This document shows, one piece after another, positions 1 to 5,035 of a DNA stretch of 5,126 nucleotides. A model generated the notes under the pieces. The model was given only the letters and a program-made list of their open reading frames with translations, was not told the origin of the DNA and did not search any database. A program made the position numbers and the translations under genes. Position 1 is the stretch's first letter. Each line of letters opens with the position of its first letter. Origin of the DNA: Deltaproteobacteria bacterium (GTDB taxonomy: Bacteria; Desulfobacterota; Syntrophia; Syntrophales; UBA2185); the NCBI GenBank assembly GCA_026388495.1, contig JAPLJQ010000573.1:1-5126 (forward strand), in the 5' to 3' direction.

Positions 1-1
1 C

Positions 2-394
2 AGTATAGCGGCAAATGATCAGCGCATTATCGAACTTACTCACCTCTTTGGTTGGATGATCAGTTTCTATCTCAGTTTTTCTATTGGGCATTGCCGATGT
101 GGAACTTCTCGCTGCGACGACGGTTCGAGACAGATAGAAGACTTACTGTCAATCCCTGACCTGATCGCGGGCGCTATTTCTGAACAGTTGGAACTAAGAG
201 CAAATGACCCGGAAGAGGTTTCCAGCGTGTTCTGGATGCACAGGCCTGATCAAACAGAAAAGAGCAATATCATCAATTGGTGGCTCTCAGACTGTAAAAA
301 GCCGTTAAAAAGACTGCTGTGTATTATCGATCCCTCCAAGGACATGAAGCGTCATGTTTTATCTTGGTACCATTTTCACGATAGAAAGGCTTAA
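2..394 (+). CDS. Unrecognised protein, 5'-truncated by window edge
   Basis: The frame is open from the window edge (130 visible residues) to TAA at 392-394. An ATG at 56 exists, but no Shine-Dalgarno precedes it and the upstream codons look equally protein-like, so the gene probably starts outside the window. I do not recognise the family with confidence. Visible features are a hydrophobic stretch (LFGWMISFYLSF, about residues 15-26), three close cysteines (31, 33, 38), a PDLIAGA motif at about 52-58 and a tryptophan-containing C-terminal half. The DLIAGA motif recalls the helix of RNase H-like DUF3800 proteins, but this is only a resemblance and other invariant residues cannot be checked here. 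The stop codon lies inside an RYYYAAC box (389-395), as is usual for the last gene of an integron cassette. It could equally be a remnant gene. Confidence 0.55.
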   Translation, partial: SIAANDQRIIELTHLFGWMISFYLSFSIGHCRCGTSRCDDGSRQIEDLLSIPDLIAGAISEQLELRANDPEEVSSVFWMHRPDQTEKSNIINWWLSDCKKPLKRLLCIIDPSKDMKRHVLSWYHFHDRKA

Positions 395-473
395 CCAGAC
401 AATCAACCCGACCGGTAATTCCATGTGCAAATAGCCACACCCCGAGGCCCGGTGGGTTATCTTTTCATTATAA
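389..473 (+). repeat. attC-like cassette recombination site 1 (degenerate)
   Basis: GCTTAAC at 389-395 is a perfect R'' box (RYYYAAC) and contains the stop codon of the preceding gene. Bases 402-415 (ATCAACCCGACCGG) pair with 449-460 (CCGGTGGGTTAT) across a 33-base variable middle. The helix is perfect except for two unpaired bases on the left arm (C404, G410), resembling attC extrahelical bases. The right-hand crossover box is unclear: GTTATCT at 456-462 is one candidate, and ATTATAA at 467-473 another. The latter sits where attC site 2 has GTTATAA, and both are followed by AGGAG. If 467 is the true crossover position, the essential G is changed to A and the site may be inactive. Confidence 0.5.
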
Positions 474-588
474 GGAGTCGGTGTCAAAAGAATACAGCAA
501 TGTTCATCGATCTTCCTCATGCCTTCTTACCCAGGTCGAAGTCTGAGGCAGCGTACACAGAAACAGTAAAGAATATCGGATACACTAT
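474..588 (+). other. Non-coding or decayed cassette head before MaoC gene
   Basis: A strong Shine-Dalgarno (TAAGGAG, 471-477) follows attC-like site 1 directly, yet no convincing gene starts here. A GTG at 481, with only 3 bases of spacing, opens a 21-codon frame that stops at 544-546. Another frame runs through the stretch from ATG 500 to TAG 623-625, overlapping the MaoC start; I see no family resemblance in either. The stretch could be a decayed cassette gene, a leader peptide, or simply a long 5' region of the MaoC cassette. Confidence 0.3.
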
Positions 589-1065
589 ATGGAATCAAAG
601 AACAAGAATAACCAGGAAACCATAGGTAAGAAGTATTATGAAGATCTGGTTAATGGTGAGCATCTCCATTGCAGATCTATTGCTATGACGAAGGAGGCCA
701 TCATAGGTTTTGCCGAGCAATTTGATCCGCAACCTTTTCATACAGATGAGCATACTGCAGATCAATCGTTTTTCGGTGGACTTATTGCTTCCTCACTCCA
801 CATACTCTCTGCCTGTACCCAAGCGGTAGTAGAGGCCCAAGGCGATGTGGCCATCCTGAGCGGTGTGGGATTGGATGAGGTGAAGATGTATAATCCGGTA
901 AGACCAGGTGATATCCTTACGATAGAGGCTTGGTGGACCGATCTCAAAAGATCTCGTAGTAAACCGGATCGTGGATTTGCGGCCATCCAGTGCAAAGTTA
1001 TCAATCAGAAAGGCGAGCCCGTTATTGAGTATGGCTACCGCTACATGATAGCTTGCAGGACTTAA
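589..1065 (+). CDS. MaoC-like hot-dog dehydratase
   Basis: This 158-residue protein of the MaoC/(R)-specific enoyl-CoA hydratase family would hydrate or dehydrate 2-enoyl-CoA/3-hydroxyacyl-CoA thioesters in the cytoplasm. The substrate cannot be read from sequence. The hydratase motif is at residues 41-71: FAEQFDPQPFHTD, then FFGGLIASSLH. Asp46 and His51 match the catalytic Asp/His dyad, and the GG-x-IA-x(3)-H segment matches the hot-dog helix. A second conserved piece, YNPVRPGDIL, is near residues 101-110. Length is right for a single-domain family member. ATG 589 is the first ATG after an in-frame stop at 568-570; its ribosome site is weak (CGGA, 577-580). The downstream GTTATGC box and the attC-like site upstream suggest it is a cassette gene. 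Family assignment is firm, exact function is not. Confidence 0.9.
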   Translation: MESKNKNNQETIGKKYYEDLVNGEHLHCRSIAMTKEAIIGFAEQFDPQPFHTDEHTADQSFFGGLIASSLHILSACTQAVVEAQGDVAILSGVGLDEVKMYNPVRPGDILTIEAWWTDLKRSRSKPDRGFAAIQCKVINQKGEPVIEYGYRYMIACRT

Positions 1066-1101
1066 TTTAAGTTGCATGACAAAAGATGCGCACCGTTATG
1101 C
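1061..1101 (+). repeat. Possible reduced attC site after MaoC gene
   Basis: GTTATGC at 1095-1101 matches most of the GTTRRRY crossover box. It is preceded by a small dyad in which GCAT (1074-1077) pairs with ATGC (1085-1088), and by a CTTAATTTAAG palindrome (1061-1071) holding the MaoC stop codon. The total of about 41 bases is shorter than known attC sites, and the left box is poor (ACTTAAT), so this may be a half-site, a deletion remnant or chance. A cassette boundary here would fit with MaoC and DJ-1 genes belonging to different cassettes. Confidence 0.3.
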
Positions 1102-1133
1102 AGGAAAGAATGATTACGATAGGGGAGATAAGA

Positions 1134-1757
1134 ATGAAACAGCAAAATGTGCATCTCTTCGTCTTTGACAGTTTGTCTGATTGGGAAGCAGGCTACGCAG
1201 TAGCCGGGATAAACAATCCACAGTTTCAGAGAAATCCTGGCAGCTATCGAGTCCGTACTGTGGCGTTACGAAAAGACCCCGTTTTGACTATTGGCGGAAT
1301 TTGTATTTTGCCCGATATCGTACTCGACACGCTCTCTCCAATGGACAGCGCTATGTTCATATTGCCGGGCGGCACTGCTTGGGATGAGGGTAAGAATATG
1401 GAAGCTGTCGCGGTTGCCGGCATATTCCTTAATTCCGGCATACCTGTGGCTGCGATTTGTGGTGCTACCGCTGGGCTTGCCCGTGGCGGGTTACTGGATC
1501 ACCGCCGACACACGAGCAATGCGCCTGAGTATCTGGCTGCGACTCAGTACCGTGGAATGGCACTCTATGAAGACGCACCGGCCGTTACTGACGACAAGCT
1601 GATCACAGCATCTGGTGTAGCTCCCGTTGAATTCGCCCAGCACGTCTTTCGCTGTCTTGATCTCTACACCCCGCAAGTGTTGGACGCCTGGTACGGACTT
1701 TTCAAGACGGGGCGGCCCGAGTATTTCAGCGCGCTCATGCAAGCAGCCAATGCATAA
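1134..1757 (+). CDS. DJ-1/PfpI family protein
   Basis: This is a 207-residue protein with the class I glutamine-amidotransferase-like fold of the DJ-1/ThiJ/PfpI superfamily, whose members act as glyoxalases, deglycases, chaperones, amidases or regulators. The nucleophile elbow is AICGAT with Cys109. Glu18 in SDWEAGY matches the conserved Glu that polarises the cysteine, and the segments FILPGG (75-80) and HTSN (126-129) are also family landmarks. I chose ATG 1134 because AGGGGAG (1121-1127) lies six bases upstream and the first family-like strand (VHLFVFD) begins right after it. An earlier in-frame ATG at 1086 would add 16 residues, lacks a good ribosome site, and would span the GTTATGC box at 1095. 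The stop codon is inside the R'' box of attC site 2, so this is a cassette gene. Specific activity is unknown. Confidence 0.88.
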   Translation: MKQQNVHLFVFDSLSDWEAGYAVAGINNPQFQRNPGSYRVRTVALRKDPVLTIGGICILPDIVLDTLSPMDSAMFILPGGTAWDEGKNMEAVAVAGIFLNSGIPVAAICGATAGLARGGLLDHRRHTSNAPEYLAATQYRGMALYEDAPAVTDDKLITASGVAPVEFAQHVFRCLDLYTPQVLDAWYGLFKTGRPEYFSALMQAANA

Positions 1758-1812
1758 CAACGGCATTAAGGCGACGGTAAAAAGCCGCCGCGTCTTATGC
1801 CAAGCGTTATAA
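1752..1812 (+). repeat. attC recombination site 2
   Basis: This is the clearest attC in the window, 61 bases long. The R'' box GCATAAC (1752-1758) includes the stop codon of the DJ-1 gene, and the R' box is GTTATAA (1806-1812); five of seven bases pair. Unpaired spacers AAC and AAGC separate these from an inner stem where GGCATTAAGGCGACGG (1762-1777) pairs with the reverse complement of 1785-1801. The pairing runs GGCAT, AAG, GCG, CGG, interrupted by unpaired bases on either arm, with a short A-rich terminal loop. Box, spacer, stem and extrahelical bases follow the known attC plan. The next gene's Shine-Dalgarno starts inside the R' box. Confidence 0.85.
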
Positions 1813-1821
1813 GGAGAATCT

Positions 1822-2256
1822 ATGAAAGACAAAAAAACATTGGTTGCACCCTGTGGACTAGACTGCTTCAACTGCGAACTTCACGAGAACAATCTGACAG
1901 ATAAACTTGCCGAATTGATTCATACCAAAATGGGTGTACCAAAGGAAGAAATTGCTTGCAAAGGGTGTCGCCATCAAGACGGAAAGCATTATCATTTACC
2001 GCCAGAGGGGTGTGCAACGTTGGATTGTGTCAAAACCAAGGGCGTAGAGTTTTGCTGTGACTGTAGCGATTTCCCGTGCGCTTTTCTCGCACCAACAGCT
2101 GACAAGGCCGCTCAGTACCCTCATAATATGAAACTTTACAATCTCTGCCGTATTAAGAAGGTTGGTCTTGAACGCTGGATAGAGGAAGAATCTGGACAAA
2201 TACGAAAGAAATACTTCACAGGCAAATTTGTTGTTGGGAAAGGGCAGGCGAAATAA
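1822..2256 (+). CDS. DUF3795 cysteine-rich protein
   Basis: This 144-residue protein matches the DUF3795 family as I know it: an N-terminal CGLDCFNCELH motif (Cys11, 15, 18), then CKGCRH (46, 49), then a cluster GCATLDC, FCCDCSDFPC (Cys64, 69, 78, 79, 81, 86) and LCR (109). The twelve cysteines suggest metal or Fe-S/Zn binding, but the function of the family is not established. No signal peptide or membrane segment is seen, so it is probably cytoplasmic. AAGGAG at 1811-1816 sits five bases before ATG 1822 and abuts the attC crossover box, so translation starts right at the cassette's 5' end. It is flanked by attC sites 2 and 3 and so forms a cassette of about 560 bases. Confidence 0.88.
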   Translation: MKDKKTLVAPCGLDCFNCELHENNLTDKLAELIHTKMGVPKEEIACKGCRHQDGKHYHLPPEGCATLDCVKTKGVEFCCDCSDFPCAFLAPTADKAAQYPHNMKLYNLCRIKKVGLERWIEEESGQIRKKYFTGKFVVGKGQAK

Positions 2257-2282
2257 GAGACAAAGGACCGGGTAAACCTTAT

Positions 2283-2371
2283 ATCAAAACGCTCGACCGG
2301 TCGTCACTGCGTCTGCACAAAGCCTTCGGTTTTTTCTCAGGCTCGTGCCGCCAGTCAGCTCACCGTTAGAT
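2283..2371 (+). repeat. attC recombination site 3
   Basis: GTTAGAT at 2365-2371 is a perfect R' box. ATC and AAC within 2283-2290 can pair with its GAT and GTT, giving a degenerate R''. The inner arms are GCTCGACCGGTCGTC (2291-2305) and GCCGCCAGTCAGC (2347-2359). They pair with unpaired C2294 and T2301 and two mismatches, again the extrahelical-base pattern of attC. The middle contains a smaller AGCC/GGCT hairpin and a T run. The length of 89 bases is within the attC range. The site separates the DUF3795 cassette from the toxin-antitoxin cassette. Confidence 0.7.
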
Positions 2372-2385
2372 TTCAACAAAGGGAC

Positions 2386-2414
2386 TTGACAAAGACAGAT
2401 CTCCCGTGTACATT
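2386..2414 (+). promoter_or_regulatory. Promoter of toxin-antitoxin cassette
   Basis: A consensus -35 box TTGACA (2386-2391) is followed after 17 bases by TACATT (2409-2414), a 4/6 match to the sigma-70 -10 box. It lies just inside the cassette after attC site 3. Promoter-bearing cassettes are unusual among integron cassettes but typical for toxin-antitoxin ones. Confidence 0.7.
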
Positions 2415-2422
2415 GTAATACA
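2407..2422 (+). promoter_or_regulatory. Probable antitoxin operator
   Basis: TGTACATTGTAATACA is a 16-base imperfect palindrome (TGTA/TACA outer arms), which also reads as two related GTACAT/ATACAT repeats. It covers the -10 box and precedes the AGGAGG ribosome site (2431-2436). Ribbon-helix-helix antitoxins bind such short dyads to repress their own operon, so autoregulation is the natural inference. Confidence 0.5.
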
Positions 2423-2442
2423 TCAATGACAGGAGGTGCACC

Positions 2443-2661
2443 ATGAGTACAGCAATATCTGTGAGGCTTCCTAAAGATCTCGCCGACCAGCTTGACGGCA
2501 TAGCCAAAGAAACCGAGAGGCCACGCTCTTTTATCATCCAGAAAGCGCTGGAGTCATACATTGAAGATTTTGCCGATCTTCAGATTGCACTCGACCGGCT
2601 CCACGACAAGAGTGATGCTATCATTTCCGGCAAAGAACTGAGGGAGTCACTTGACGTATAA
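2443..2661 (+). CDS. Ribbon-helix-helix (CopG-type) antitoxin
   Basis: This 72-residue protein would be the antitoxin of a type II toxin-antitoxin pair: it neutralises the downstream toxin by direct binding and represses the operon. Residues 4-10 (AISVRLP) form the DNA-contacting beta strand of an RHH fold. Helices follow at about 11-23 (KDLADQLDGIAKE) and 29-41 (SFIIQKALESYIE). The tail from about 43 to 72 is charged and probably wraps the toxin. AGGAGG lies six bases before the ATG, an optimal spacing. The end overlaps the toxin start by 11 bases, implying translational coupling. The pair sits between attC sites 3 and 4, forming one cassette of about 600 bases. Confidence 0.9.
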   Translation: MSTAISVRLPKDLADQLDGIAKETERPRSFIIQKALESYIEDFADLQIALDRLHDKSDAIISGKELRESLDV

Positions 2662-2911
2662 CGTTGTCTACAAGAAGTCGGTACATCGCGATCTCAAGAA
2701 GTTGTCAAAAGCTGAGGTCAGCCGCATCCTTGACCAAATAGAACAGGAACTTACAAAAGAACCTGAGTCATACCCCGTACTCAAAGGCCAATTTGTCGGG
2801 CTACGCAAGTATCGTATTGGTGACTATAGGGTAATTTATGCCCTTGTGGGCGCAGATATTCTTGTTCTCCGAATCGGTAATCGGAGAGATGTTTACAAAG
2901 GCGAAAACTAA
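2651..2911 (+). CDS. RelE/ParE family toxin
   Basis: This 86-residue toxin belongs to the RelE/ParE superfamily; the core LKGxxxGLRKYRIGDYRVIYAL (44-65) followed by LRIGNRRDVYK (73-83) is typical. Basic and aromatic residues at the expected RelE positions are present: Lys45, Arg52, Arg55, Arg60, Arg74, Arg78/79 and Tyr82. This favours a ribosome-dependent mRNA endonuclease over a ParE gyrase poison, but sequence alone does not settle it. The start is a TTG at 2651 with GGGAG five to nine bases upstream; the family's usual N-terminus (TYNVVYKKSVHRDLKKL) begins exactly there. It overlaps the antitoxin gene in a different frame. The stop TAA (2909-2911) lies in the left box of attC site 4. The toxin appears intact. 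Confidence 0.9.
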   Translation: MTYNVVYKKSVHRDLKKLSKAEVSRILDQIEQELTKEPESYPVLKGQFVGLRKYRIGDYRVIYALVGADILVLRIGNRRDVYKGEN

Positions 2912-2968
2912 CCATTGCGTGCAGACGGACGTCGGCTGCGCTGGCGCCGGTTACGGCTGGCGTTATGT
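2906..2968 (+). repeat. attC-like recombination site 4
   Basis: AACTAAC (2906-2912) carries the toxin stop codon and fits six of seven R'' positions. GTTATGT (2962-2968) is the matching right box, with GTT/AAC pairing. The 49 bases between are G/C-rich and self-complementary but irregular: CGGC near 2933 pairs with GCCG near 2946, continuing outward as ACGT with ACG after an unpaired GTT. The stem is weaker than in sites 2 and 3, so the call rests on the boxes, the length (63 bases) and position right after the toxin gene. Confidence 0.6.
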
Positions 2969-2990
2969 GTAAAATAAGGAGAAAAATAGA

Positions 2991-3410
2991 ATGCGCGATT
3001 CAAATAAAACAATCGGAGATATCATAGATAAAGCAACCGTCTCTTTAATAAGTTCTGTTGACGAAGCGGGTTTCCCTAACACAAAAGCCATGCTTCCTCC
3101 ACGAAAACGAGAAGGCATAAAGCATATTTTCCTCACTACCAATACATCTTCAATGAGAGTAAAACAATATTCAGAAAATCCGAAGGCTTGCATTTATTTC
3201 TTTGATAAAAGGTTTTTCAAGGGCGTTATGCTCAAGGGAACAATGGAAGTTTTGCAGGATAATCAATCAAAAAAGATGATCTGGAAAGATGGCGATGAAA
3301 TGTATTATCCGAAAGGCGTGACGGACCCGGATTATTGCGTACTTAAGTTCACTTCTCAAAACGGCAGATATTACAGCAATTTTAAGTCAGAGAATTTCGA
3401 AGTAGAATAA
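2991..3410 (+). CDS. Pyridoxamine 5'-phosphate oxidase-like flavoprotein
   Basis: This 139-residue protein resembles the PPOX-like split-barrel family of general stress protein 26 type, which bind FMN, F420 or similar cofactors; most have no assigned substrate. Supporting segments are the N-terminal helix plus strand with ATVSLISSVDEAGFPNTKAM (15-34), IFLTTNTSSMRVKQYSENPKACIYF (46-70), and the GVMLKGTMEVLQD strand pair (78-90). AAGGAG at 2976-2981 is nine bases before ATG 2991. The coding sequence is visibly richer in A/T than the genes on either side, consistent with separate acquisition. It begins just after attC-like site 4, but no attC is seen after its stop, so it may be the last cassette or one that has lost its 3' site. 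Confidence 0.85.
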   Translation: MRDSNKTIGDIIDKATVSLISSVDEAGFPNTKAMLPPRKREGIKHIFLTTNTSSMRVKQYSENPKACIYFFDKRFFKGVMLKGTMEVLQDNQSKKMIWKDGDEMYYPKGVTDPDYCVLKFTSQNGRYYSNFKSENFEVE

Positions 3411-3470
3411 TGACCTGGCTATCCACTCATTCCATCGGACCTGTGCGAAAAGCCGCGTATGCCCAAAATC

Positions 3471-3503
3471 GGGGAAAGCCATCAATTGCCATTGGCTGTC
3501 CCC
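3471..3503. terminator. Hairpin terminator between converging units
   Basis: GGGGAAAGCCA (3471-3481) pairs with TGGCTGTCCCC (3493-3503): an 11-base-pair stem with one mismatch and an 11-base loop. On the - strand it begins ten bases after the stop codon of the GNAT-MobB gene and is followed by GATTTT, so it is a good rho-independent terminator for that operon. On the + strand it is followed only by ATTTAAA, and would terminate the array less efficiently. The rest of 3411-3512 holds no gene. Confidence 0.65.
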
Positions 3504-3512
3504 ATTTAAAGC

Positions 3513-4604
3513 CTAAAGGCATGTCCCTTTATGGTGATGTTTGCCTTTCAGGAACCGTTTTTCGATGAGATCGACAAGACCCTTAATATCATTGATGTCC
3601 AGGCAGGGAACGCCTCTGTCAACCGGCCGGTCGCTGGCGACGGCGATGAGATTGTCTTCTTTTATGCAGAGAGGCTCATGTTTCAATCTTGATCTGACGA
3701 TTTCGATTTTAGGATGTGGGTTGACCTTAAATCCTTCGGAGAGGATGATGTCCACATTCCGGATGTACCGATCCCGAAGTTCTGCCAATTCATAGTCCCT
3801 GTCGGAATCCTCAATAACGGCAACCTGATGAGGGGATGCGACGACAGTCACCTTTGCCCCCGCCTTCTTGTGCCGCCAACTGTCCTTCCCTTCGTGGTCG
3901 ATGTCAAACCCGTGGATGTTGTGTTTGATTGTGGCCACCCCGTATCCCCTGCGCTTCAGCTCCGGAATTATCTTCTCAATCAGGGTCGTTTTTCCCGTAT
4001 TCGATCTGCCCACGATGGATACAATGGGTATCCTGCCTGTTCCCTCTTCGTGTGCTGAAGCTTCCTGTCCACAAGGCATGACAAGCGGGATGTCCTTCCG
4101 GTTAAACCAACGCTGATCTGCAAGCACCACGGATGTCTCGACCTGGCGCTCGGAAATGGACCAGTATCTTTTCAACAGCCGGTTCTTCTCTTCGGGAGTA
4201 ACCAGCCGGAATCCATGCTTTTCATAGAAACGAATGGCCCAAACTGCGGCCGCCCAGGTGCCGACGAGAACGGGATGGAGGGTTTTTTCCCGGAGCGCAT
4301 CAAGCAATCGGCTCCCGATGCCCTGATTCCGCCTCACAGTTCGGACATAGGCATGACGGACCAGCGTCACATCCCCCACGGGCTGGATGCCCATCACACC
4401 CAAGAGGTCTCCCCTCTCTTCATAGCCCCAGAATACCACGCCTTCATCCATTTCATGACGCAGATCTTCCTCCGGCATGTAAGGTTCCTTCCAGCGATCG
4501 GCGGGAATAATCCCTTTATATGCCTGCGCGGCATCGTTGATAATCTCATGGATGGTCGCAAATTCGCTGTCTTCACAAAGACGGATCATGTGGTTAGCCA
4601 TCAT
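3513..4604 (-). CDS. mobB: GNAT acetyltransferase-MobB fusion protein
   Basis: This 363-residue protein has two domains. Residues about 6-150 are a GNAT N-acetyltransferase: the acetyl-CoA-binding motif is RRNQGIGSRLL (91-101), followed by the FYEKHGFRL strand (126-134). Residues about 192-363 are a full-length MobB, the GTP-binding protein that assists molybdopterin-guanine dinucleotide formation. They carry the P-loop GRSNTGKTT (199-207), IKHNIHGFDIDHEGKDSWRHKKAGA-type signature (226-250) and SEGFK (289-293). A linker of about 40 residues joins them. MobB is normally a separate protein of about 170 residues, so the fusion is unusual. The ATG overlaps the stop of the thioesterase gene (ATGA), with AAGGA six bases upstream; a second ATG follows immediately. 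The acetyltransferase substrate is unknown. It ends at a hairpin terminator. Confidence 0.9.
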   Translation of the reverse strand: MMANHMIRLCEDSEFATIHEIINDAAQAYKGIIPADRWKEPYMPEEDLRHEMDEGVVFWGYEERGDLLGVMGIQPVGDVTLVRHAYVRTVRRNQGIGSRLLDALREKTLHPVLVGTWAAAVWAIRFYEKHGFRLVTPEEKNRLLKRYWSISERQVETSVVLADQRWFNRKDIPLVMPCGQEASAHEEGTGRIPIVSIVGRSNTGKTTLIEKIIPELKRRGYGVATIKHNIHGFDIDHEGKDSWRHKKAGAKVTVVASPHQVAVIEDSDRDYELAELRDRYIRNVDIILSEGFKVNPHPKIEIVRSRLKHEPLCIKEDNLIAVASDRPVDRGVPCLDINDIKGLVDLIEKRFLKGKHHHKGTCL

Positions 4605-5035
4605 TCAGAATCCTTTGTGCCTGAAAATGATAGAAACGTCGCTGCACAGCGCAGGACATCCCGACCGTTATCATTCTTAACCAGACAGTCGCCGATGATC
4701 AGGGTGCGGCCTTTCTTAAAAACACGGGCATCTGCAGTCAGCTCGCCGTCCCGAACCGGGGCAAGGAAATTGCTTTTCAGTTCGATGGTGGTGATCCCCG
4801 TACCAGGTTCGAGAACCGTCATAATGGCGTGAGCGATGGCTTCATCGGCCATGGCCACAATCACTCCCCCTTGCATGAAACCGGCCCCCTGCATATATTC
4901 GGGACGAACCGGCATCCGGAACCGCGCATATCCATCCTGCAGATCTTCCAGCGTAATCTTGAAAAAGTCCAGAAAAGGGTTCAGTCCTTTTTCTCCTGCA
5001 CGGAGCCTCTGTAGATACGAAGTATAATCAGGCAT
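4601..5035 (-). CDS. PaaI-type hot-dog thioesterase
   Basis: This 144-residue hot-dog-fold acyl-CoA thioesterase of the PaaI/YbgC-like group hydrolyses acyl- or aryl-CoA thioesters; the substrate is not evident. The active-site segment is FMQGGVIVAMADEAIAHA (53-70), equivalent to HGGxIxxLAD, with Asp64 as probable catalytic acid or base. Gln55 replaces the usual histidine. TIELKSNFLAPV (83-94) is the family's conserved second strand. I chose ATG 5035 because AAGGTGAG lies seven bases upstream; a GTG at 5047 in the same frame is inside that ribosome site and would add four residues. The start overlaps the end of the upstream gene by eight bases, and the stop overlaps the GNAT-MobB start, so the three genes are one transcript. 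Confidence 0.88.
   Translation of the reverse strand: MPDYTSYLQRLRAGEKGLNPFLDFFKITLEDLQDGYARFRMPVRPEYMQGAGFMQGGVIVAMADEAIAHAIMTVLEPGTGITTIELKSNFLAPVRDGELTADARVFKKGRTLIIGDCLVKNDNGRDVLRCAATFLSFSGTKDSE

Noticed and set aside
425..625. 66-codon + strand frame between attC-like site 1 and MaoC
   Set aside because: It starts inside the attC-like dyad, overlaps the MaoC gene out of frame, and has no ribosome site at its ATG.
1086..1133. Upstream ATG extending the DJ-1 protein by 16 residues
   Set aside because: No good ribosome site, spans the GTTATGC box, and the family begins at the later ATG, which has AGGGGAG in front.
1491..1871. - strand frame of 126 codons across the DJ-1 gene end and attC 2
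   Set aside because: It crosses a clear gene and a recombination site in antisense and resembles no family.
2320..2345. Rho-independent terminator within attC site 3 (AGCC, T run, GGCT)
   Set aside because: The T run is in the loop rather than after the stem, so it does not form a terminator; it fits the variable middle of attC.
3541..4116. Several + strand open frames opposite MobB
   Set aside because: Shadows of the MobB coding strand; no start signals and no recognisable protein.
4215..4832. Long + strand open frame opposite the GNAT and thioesterase genes
   Set aside because: It is antisense to two well-supported protein families, has no ribosome site, and its translation looks like no domain.
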